Shown: positions 58,924 through 64,000 of the stretch, piece after piece
Numbering within the stretch: the stretch's first letter is position 1
Layout of the letters: each line of letters starts with the position of its first letter
Source: Arthrobacter sp. 9V
GTDB taxonomy: Bacteria > Actinomycetota > Actinomycetes > Actinomycetales > Micrococcaceae
DNA length: 64,000 nucleotides
Reading direction: 5' to 3'
Assembly: GCF_902506065.1 (NCBI RefSeq)
Contig: NZ_LR732912.1
Coordinates: 4,044,838-4,108,837, forward strand
Translations under genes and position numbers: made by a program
Notes under the pieces: model-generated
What the model saw: the letters and a program-made list of their open reading frames with translations, nothing else
Database searches by the model: none
What the model was told of the DNA's origin: nothing

Positions 58924-59838
58924 ATGACCCTCGTGGCGACAGACTCACCGGTAAGCACTCTGCCGAAGCCCGAATTGCTCAAAGAAGAGCAAGCACAGAA
59001 GTTCGTACTCACATTGTCGTGCGTAGAACGCGCCGGGATTGTTCAGGCGGTTACCACCTTCCTTTACGAGCGCGGCTTCAACATTGAAGAGCACCAGCAG
59101 TTCGACGACGGCCTCCGCCAGACGCTGCACCTGCGGACGGCGTTCTCCGGCCCGCTGTCCTACTCCCCGGAACGGCTCGAAGAGGAATTCAGCGCAATTG
59201 CTGACCGCTTCGAGATGAAGTTCAGCTTCCACGACCAAACCAAGAAGCGGGTTCTGGTGATGGTATCCAAGTTCGGGCACTGCCTGAATGACCTCATCTT
59301 CCGCTGGCGGGGCGGCAGCCTCGGCGGTGACCTGGTAGTAGTTGCCTCCAACCATGAGACCCACCGCGCCATGGCTGAAGCGGCCGGCCTGCCGTTCGTC
59401 TACATTCCCGTCACCCCGGACACCAAGGCAGAGGCCGAACAGCAGCTTTTGGACCTGGTGGAGGAGTACAACGTGGACCTCGTGGTACTGGCCCGGTACA
59501 TGCAAGTACTGTCCGACGATTTGTGCCGCGCTCTTGAAGGACGCGCCATCAACATCCACCACTCGTTCCTGCCGGGATTCAAGGGCGCCCGCCCCTACCA
59601 CCAGGCTTATGACCGCGGCGTGAAACTGGTGGGTGCAACTGCCCACTACGTCACCGCCGACCTGGACGAGGGACCGATCATCGAGCAGGAAGTCATCCGC
59701 GTCGATCACAGCTACGGTCCCACCACACTTTCTACCGTGGGCCAGGACGCCGAAGCGCTGGCGTTGTCCCGCGCCGTCAGGTGGCACTGCGAGCACCGCG
59801 TGCTGCTGGACCAGACCAGCACAGTGGTTTTCCGCTAA
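58924..59838 (+). CDS. purU: Formyltetrahydrofolate deformylase
   Basis: This 304-residue enzyme hydrolyses 10-formyl-THF to formate and THF. It has an N-terminal ACT regulatory domain (about residues 23-100; FVLTLSCVERAGIVQAVTTFLYERGFNIEE) and a C-terminal formyl-transferase-like domain. The catalytic Asn and His are in INIHHSFLPGF, and the aspartate is in TADLDEGPIIEQE. AAAGGAGGAG lies before ATG 58924. In this operon it would recycle THF by releasing the methyl-derived carbon as formate. A GntR-type operator overlaps its promoter. Confidence 0.95.
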   Translation: MTLVATDSPVSTLPKPELLKEEQAQKFVLTLSCVERAGIVQAVTTFLYERGFNIEEHQQFDDGLRQTLHLRTAFSGPLSYSPERLEEEFSAIADRFEMKFSFHDQTKKRVLVMVSKFGHCLNDLIFRWRGGSLGGDLVVVASNHETHRAMAEAAGLPFVYIPVTPDTKAEAEQQLLDLVEEYNVDLVVLARYMQVLSDDLCRALEGRAINIHHSFLPGFKGARPYHQAYDRGVKLVGATAHYVTADLDEGPIIEQEVIRVDHSYGPTTLSTVGQDAEALALSRAVRWHCEHRVLLDQTSTVVFR

Positions 59839-59895
59839 ACCAAGCATTAGAACACCAGCAGACTCACCCCTCTTAACTTCAGCAGGAGAACCCCC

Positions 59896-62388
59896 ATGGC
59901 ATCCACGCCTCGCATTGTCATCATCGGAGCTGGGATTGTTGGCACCAACCTCGCCGACGAACTGGTCACCCGCGGTTGGAACAACATCACCATCCTGGAC
60001 CAAGGACCTTTGAACATGCCCGGTGGCTCAACGTCCCACGCGCCGGGCCTGGTTTTCCAGACCAACCCCTCCAAGTCCATGGCACTCTTTGCCAAGTACA
60101 CGGTGGAAAAGCTCCTGTCCCTCACCGAGGATGGACAGAGCTGCTTCAACCAGGTGGGCGGACTGGAAGTTGCCACCACGGAGACCCGCCTGGCGGACCT
60201 GAAGCGCAAGCTCGGCTACGCACAGTCATGGGGCATCGACGGCAAGATCCTCTCCCGAGAGGAATGCAAGGAGCTCTACCCGCTGATCAATGAGGAAGAC
60301 ATCCTCGGTGGCCTCCACGTCCCCACCGATGGCCTGGCTCTTGCGGCCCGCGCCGTGCAGTTGCTGATCAAGCGCACCGAAGCCGCCGGCGTCAAGTACA
60401 TCGGCAACACCGAGGTGACCGGAATCGAGCAGTCAAACTCCCGCGTGACCGGCGTCGAAACGGCCGACGGCGTGATCCCTGCGGACATCGTGGTTTCCTG
60501 TGCCGGATTCTGGGGCGCCAAGGTGGGCGAGCTGATCGGGATGTCCGTCCCGCTCCTCCCGCTGGCACACCAATACGTAAAGACCACTCCGGTTCCCGCC
60601 CAGAAGGGCAAGAACGAGCTGCCCAACGGCGCCCGGCTGCCCATCCTGCGCCACCAGGACCAGGACCTCTACTACCGCGAGCACGGCGAGCGTTACGGCA
60701 TTGGTTCCTACGCTCACCGCCCCATGCCGGTGGACCTTGATGAGCTTGGCAGCTACGAGCCCAGCAGCATCACCGAACACAACATGCCCTCCCGCCTGGA
60801 CTTCACCTTGGAAGACTTCCTCCCCGCGTGGGAAGCAACCAAGCAGATCCTGCCCGCCCTCCGTGAAAGCGAAATTGAGGACGGATTCAACGGCATCTTC
60901 TCCTTCACCCCGGACGGCGGCTCACTGGTTGGCGAATCCAAGGAAGTAGACGGCTTCTTCGTAGCGGAAGCCGTCTGGGTAACCCACTCAGCAGGCATTG
61001 CCCGCGCCGTGGCCGAACTGCTGGTGGACGGAAAGTCGCAGATTGATCTGGGAGACTGCGACATCCACCGTTTCGAAGAGGTCCAGCTGACCCCCGAATA
61101 CGTCAGCGAAACCTCCCAGCAGAACTTCGTGGAAATCTACGATGTGATGCACCCTCTCCAGCCCAAGCTCTCTCCCCGCAACCTTCGCGTCAGCCCCTTC
61201 CACGCCCGCCACAAGCAACTGGGCGGCTACTTCCTGGAAGGCGCAGGATGGGAACGCCCCTACTGGTTCGAAGCCAACGCTGAGCTCCTTAAGGAAATGC
61301 CTGACGAGTGGCAGCCGCCGGCCCGTGACGCCTGGTCCGGTATGTTCAGCTCGCCCATCGCAGCAGCTGAGGCTTGGAAGACCCGTACAGCAGTTGCCAT
61401 GTATGACATGACGCCACTGAAGCGCCTTGAGGTTTCCGGCCCGGGAGCCTTGAAGTTGCTGCAGGAACTGACCACCGGTGACCTGTCCAAGAAGCCCGGT
61501 GCGGTCACGTACACGCTCCTCCTGGACGAGGCCGGCGGCGTCCGAAGCGACATCACCGTGGCCCGCCTCAGCGAAGATACTTTCCAGTTGGGCGCCAACG
61601 GCAACATTGACACCGCCTACTTTGAGCGCGCAGCCCGGCAGCAAACGGCCAACGGCGACGCCGGCGACTGGGTTCAGGTCCGTGACACCACCGGCGGCAC
61701 CTGCTGCATCGGCTTGTGGGGTCCGCTGGCCCGCGACCTCATCAGCACGGTCAGCAGCGATGACTTCAGCAATGAAGGCCTGAAGTACTTCCGTTCCAAG
61801 AAGGTCACCATCGGCGGCGTCACCGTCACCGCGATGCGCCTGTCCTACGTGGGCGAACTCGGCTGGGAGCTCTACACCAGCGCAGACAACGGACAGCGCC
61901 TCTGGGACGCTTTGTGGAAGGCCGGCCAGCCGTTCGGCGTAATCGCCGCAGGCCGTGCTGCTTTCAGCGCGCTGCGACTGGAGAAGGGCTACCGCTCCTG
62001 GGGCACGGACATGACCACCGAGCACGACCCGTACGAGGCCGGCCTCGGGTTTGCCGTGAAAATGACCAAGGAGAACTTCGTCGGCAAGGCCGCGTTGGAA
62101 GGCCGCACCGAGGAAGGCTCTGCCCGTCGCCTGCGCTGCTTGACCGTCGACGACGGCAGGAGCCTTGTACTGGGCAAGGAACCGGTGTTCTACAAGGACC
62201 AGGCAGTGGGTTACGTCACCAGCGCCGCCTACGGATACTCGGTCCGCAAGCCGATTGCCTACGCTTACCTGCCCTCTGCAGTCTCCCTGGGCGACTCCGT
62301 GGAAATCGAATACTTCGGACGCCGCATCCAGGCCACCGTGACCGAAGATCCGCTGTACGACCCCACCATGAGCCGGCTCCGGGGCTAA
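59896..62388 (+). CDS. dmg: Dimethylglycine oxidase
   Basis: This 830-residue protein removes a methyl group from N,N-dimethylglycine, giving sarcosine, hydrogen peroxide and 5,10-methylene-THF. The N-terminal half binds FAD (PRIVIIGAGIVGTNLADELV), covalently at His48 (STSHAPG), with His225 and Tyr259 at the active site. The C-terminal GcvT-like half (about 430-830) binds folate and has Asp552. All four residues are at the numbering of the Arthrobacter globiformis enzyme and the length is identical, so I recognise it as its orthologue. It follows purU by 57 bp and precedes the folate genes, which handle its methylene-THF product. Confidence 0.97.
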   Translation: MASTPRIVIIGAGIVGTNLADELVTRGWNNITILDQGPLNMPGGSTSHAPGLVFQTNPSKSMALFAKYTVEKLLSLTEDGQSCFNQVGGLEVATTETRLADLKRKLGYAQSWGIDGKILSREECKELYPLINEEDILGGLHVPTDGLALAARAVQLLIKRTEAAGVKYIGNTEVTGIEQSNSRVTGVETADGVIPADIVVSCAGFWGAKVGELIGMSVPLLPLAHQYVKTTPVPAQKGKNELPNGARLPILRHQDQDLYYREHGERYGIGSYAHRPMPVDLDELGSYEPSSITEHNMPSRLDFTLEDFLPAWEATKQILPALRESEIEDGFNGIFSFTPDGGSLVGESKEVDGFFVAEAVWVTHSAGIARAVAELLVDGKSQIDLGDCDIHRFEEVQLTPEYVSETSQQNFVEIYDVMHPLQPKLSPRNLRVSPFHARHKQLGGYFLEGAGWERPYWFEANAELLKEMPDEWQPPARDAWSGMFSSPIAAAEAWKTRTAVAMYDMTPLKRLEVSGPGALKLLQELTTGDLSKKPGAVTYTLLLDEAGGVRSDITVARLSEDTFQLGANGNIDTAYFERAARQQTANGDAGDWVQVRDTTGGTCCIGLWGPLARDLISTVSSDDFSNEGLKYFRSKKVTIGGVTVTAMRLSYVGELGWELYTSADNGQRLWDALWKAGQPFGVIAAGRAAFSALRLEKGYRSWGTDMTTEHDPYEAGLGFAVKMTKENFVGKAALEGRTEEGSARRLRCLTVDDGRSLVLGKEPVFYKDQAVGYVTSAAYGYSVRKPIAYAYLPSAVSLGDSVEIEYFGRRIQATVTEDPLYDPTMSRLRG

Positions 62389-62393
62389 CACCC

Positions 62394-63020
62394 ATGATCA
62401 GTTCAGAAACCATCAATGATTACCTCTCCAGGCTCGCTTCACGTCAGCCCACCCCCGGTGGAGGCGCCGCCGCAGCCCTGCATGCCGCCCAAGGTGCTGC
62501 CTTGGTAGCCATGGTGGCCAGGTACACCACCGGCCCAAAGTATGAGGAACATGCAGCACTGGTCACCCGGATCACCAGCGCAGCCGATCACCTGATCGTT
62601 GAGTCCTTGCGCCTCGCAGACGCCGATGAGCACGCCTTCCAGTCCGTGATCGACTCCTACAAGCTTCCCTCTGACACCGACGAACTCAAGGCAGTAAAAA
62701 CAGCAGCCATCCAGGAAGCACTGGTTCAGGCAGCCCACACTCCCGCGCAGCTGGTCAAGGTTGCCGGTGAAGTGGTGGACCTTGCCACTGAACTTTTCGA
62801 TGTGGCCAACCCCAATGTCATCAGTGACGTCGCCGCTGCCGCCGACGCAGCGCGCGCAGCTGCCACTACGGCCCGGGTCAACATCGACATCAACGTCGTG
62901 GCCATCAAACACGGGGAAGCGCGTTCACGATTGTCGGAGCAGACGGACGGCATTGAGGACAAAGTAGTTCTCGCCGCCGATGCCCTGGTGAAGCGCGTCC
63001 GCGAAAGGATCCTCTCATGA
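62394..63020 (+). CDS. Cyclodeaminase/cyclohydrolase family protein
   Basis: This 208-residue all-helical protein belongs to the family that includes the cyclodeaminase half of FTCD and the bacterial methenyl-THF cyclohydrolase FchA. TPGGGAAAALHAAQGAALVAMVARYT near the N-terminus is the folate-binding-type signature, and DADEHAFQSVIDSYKLP carries the conserved aspartate. It starts 5 bp after dmg and overlaps folD as ATGA. In this context it should hydrolyse 5,10-methenyl-THF to 10-formyl-THF, the step the neighbouring FolD is probably unable to do. No histidine-degradation genes are nearby, arguing against a formimino-THF role. Confidence 0.88.
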   Translation: MISSETINDYLSRLASRQPTPGGGAAAALHAAQGAALVAMVARYTTGPKYEEHAALVTRITSAADHLIVESLRLADADEHAFQSVIDSYKLPSDTDELKAVKTAAIQEALVQAAHTPAQLVKVAGEVVDLATELFDVANPNVISDVAAAADAARAAATTARVNIDINVVAIKHGEARSRLSEQTDGIEDKVVLAADALVKRVRERILS

Positions 63021-63919
63021 GCGCCGAAGTCCGCAGTAACACCGAAGTGCTGTCCGGCAAGCCGCTCGCTGCCCTCATCCAGCAGCGGGCACAGCAAGAG
63101 ACCACCGTCCTGGATGATGAGGGACTCCAGCCCGTCCTGGCCGTTGTTGTAGCCACCGACGACGAGTCCACGCACTGGTACGTTCGCTCCATTGAGCGTG
63201 CCGCAGGACGGGCAGGCATCGGTTGCAGGATCGTCGATCTTGGCCGCGACGCCACCGAACAAGTGTTGGCCAGCGTCCTGGCGGACCTCAGCGCGGAACC
63301 AACCGTCCACGGCATCATCCTCCAGACTCCCCTGCCGGCCTCCGTGCGCGCTGACCGGCTGGTGGGCCTCATTGCCCCGGAAAAGGACATCGACGGCGCC
63401 AACCCCCTCAGCCTCGGCCGCTTGGCTGTGGGGCAGCCCGCCTTCGCACCCGCTACCGCCCGCGCCGTGGTGGAGTTGCTGGACCACTTCCAGATCCCCG
63501 TCGCAGGACGGAACGTGGCCGTCGTCGGGCGTTCGGCAGTAGTGGGCAAGCCGCTGTCCCTGCTCCTCCTCGAAAAGGACGCCACCGTCACCATCTGCCA
63601 TTCCAAATCCGGACCGCTGGAACGCTACACCCGGCCCGCCGACGTCGTGGTTGTTGCCGCCGGGCGCACCGGGCTGCTGAAAGGCAAAGACGTCTCTTCG
63701 GAGGCTGTAGTGATCGATGTCGGCACGAACGTCCTGCCCGACGGTTCCCTTGTGGGAGATGTTGACGAAGCCAGCGTCGCCGGAGTGGCTGCCGGGCTGA
63801 GTCCGGTCCCGGGCGGCGTAGGATCGGTGACCACTGCCCTGTTGCTGCTTCACACCGTGGAAGCGGCCCGGCGGCAGTCCTCAACCACGCTGCTCGCTGC
63901 TTCCACTTCCCGGATCTGA
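63017..63919 (+). CDS. folD: Methylene-THF dehydrogenase, FolD family, cyclohydrolase lysine missing
   Basis: This 300-residue NAD(P)-dependent enzyme follows the FolD fold. ILQTPLP and PEKDIDGANPLSLGRL keep the conserved glutamine and aspartate, AVVGRSAVVGKPLSLLL binds the nucleotide and GLSPVPGGVGSVT is the C-terminal signature. The motif that normally reads Y-V-x-x-K (Lys54 in E. coli, needed for cyclohydrolase activity) reads YVRSI here, with Ile59 in place of the lysine. It probably still oxidises methylene-THF to methenyl-THF but not the next step, which the overlapping gene at 62394-63020 could supply. It is probably a specialised copy in the dimethylglycine operon, with a housekeeping FolD elsewhere. 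Confidence 0.92.
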   Translation: MSAEVRSNTEVLSGKPLAALIQQRAQQETTVLDDEGLQPVLAVVVATDDESTHWYVRSIERAAGRAGIGCRIVDLGRDATEQVLASVLADLSAEPTVHGIILQTPLPASVRADRLVGLIAPEKDIDGANPLSLGRLAVGQPAFAPATARAVVELLDHFQIPVAGRNVAVVGRSAVVGKPLSLLLLEKDATVTICHSKSGPLERYTRPADVVVVAAGRTGLLKGKDVSSEAVVIDVGTNVLPDGSLVGDVDEASVAGVAAGLSPVPGGVGSVTTALLLLHTVEAARRQSSTTLLAASTSRI

Positions 63920-63930
63920 AGGGTCTCCCC

Positions 63931-64000
63931 ATGCATGCCAAAGCTCCGCGCGAGAACATTGATGAGTCAAAGCTGACCGTCAGCAAACCAAAAACCAAGG
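63931..64000 (+). CDS. Partial gene of unknown product
   Basis: An open frame begins at ATG 63931, 11 bp after folD on the same strand, and runs off the window. Only about 23 N-terminal residues are visible (MHAKAPRENIDESKLTVSKP, then KTK), hydrophilic and not diagnostic. It is probably the next gene of the dimethylglycine operon. Its family cannot be named from this piece. Confidence 0.5.
   Translation, partial: MHAKAPRENIDESKLTVSKPKTK

Noticed and set aside
60988..62391. 467-residue minus-strand frame
   Set aside because: It is antisense to the dimethylglycine oxidase gene with verified catalytic residues.
1..64000. CRISPR arrays, tRNA and rRNA genes, intact insertion sequences, prophage
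   Set aside because: No regularly spaced direct repeats, cloverleaf-like sequences, transposase motifs or phage structural genes were seen by eye; a covariance-model scan was not possible.

Overview
The window is high-GC actinobacterial DNA with dense ATG-overlap operons. It most likely comes from a soil Arthrobacter/Paenarthrobacter (Micrococcaceae). The main basis is that the choline oxidase (20772-22424) and the dimethylglycine oxidase (59896-62388) match, as I recall them, the well-studied Arthrobacter globiformis enzymes in length and in every catalytic position checked (His99/His466/Asn510; His48/His225/Tyr259/Asp552). That is recognition from memory, not a database result.

Layout. 1-9065: a LacI-controlled carbohydrate locus with a peptide/glycoside-type ABC importer (one subunit a permease-ATPase fusion), a Gfo/Idh/MocA dehydrogenase, two TIM-barrel epimerases and the regulator. 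The same 18-bp operator lies before the importer operon and beside the regulator. 9133-12255: nadE and three small regulators (PadR, MerR/TipAS, TetR). 12256-17568: a gene-poor accessory stretch with gene remnants, unknown proteins, small membrane proteins and a dispersed palindromic repeat centred on GGATCC that brackets short gene blocks. 17569-29284: a sulfite-oxidase-like enzyme, the choline-to-betaine genes (betaine aldehyde dehydrogenase, choline oxidase, permease), acyl-CoA dehydrogenase, acyl-CoA ligase, MarR and an HNH protein. 29361-33671: an MFS exporter and an XRE-type regulator sharing an operator-like element, a broken lipoprotein gene, a universal stress protein and TenA. 33704-42154: a fructan regulon (secreted GH32 enzyme, LacI regulator, CUT2 importer, fructokinase) with four GACAACGTTGTC-type operators. 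42290-50566: an FG-GAP protein, the valine-catabolic mmsA/hydrolase/mmsB/enoyl-CoA hydratase operon, a photolyase and small proteins. 50847-53015: a glycogen-debranching-like enzyme. 53029-64000: betaine demethylase (Rieske oxygenase plus reductase) with a LysR regulator, pdxS, a GntR regulator, and purU-dmg-cyclohydrolase-folD.

How the genes work together. The window encodes nearly all of choline degradation: choline to betaine aldehyde to glycine betaine, then dimethylglycine, then sarcosine. It also encodes a route that oxidises the released methyl groups: methylene-THF to methenyl-THF to 10-formyl-THF to formate plus THF. The FolD here has isoleucine where the cyclohydrolase lysine should be, and it is translationally coupled to a separate cyclodeaminase/cyclohydrolase-family protein. 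This suggests the normally bifunctional FolD activity has been split between two proteins, which I regard as the most interesting biology in the window. A GntR regulator gene in the same region is flanked by matching operator-like palindromes next to both pdxS and purU.

No rRNA, tRNA, CRISPR array, intact insertion sequence or prophage was seen by eye. Start codons were moved from the longest reading frame where a ribosome binding site or operon overlap supported it.
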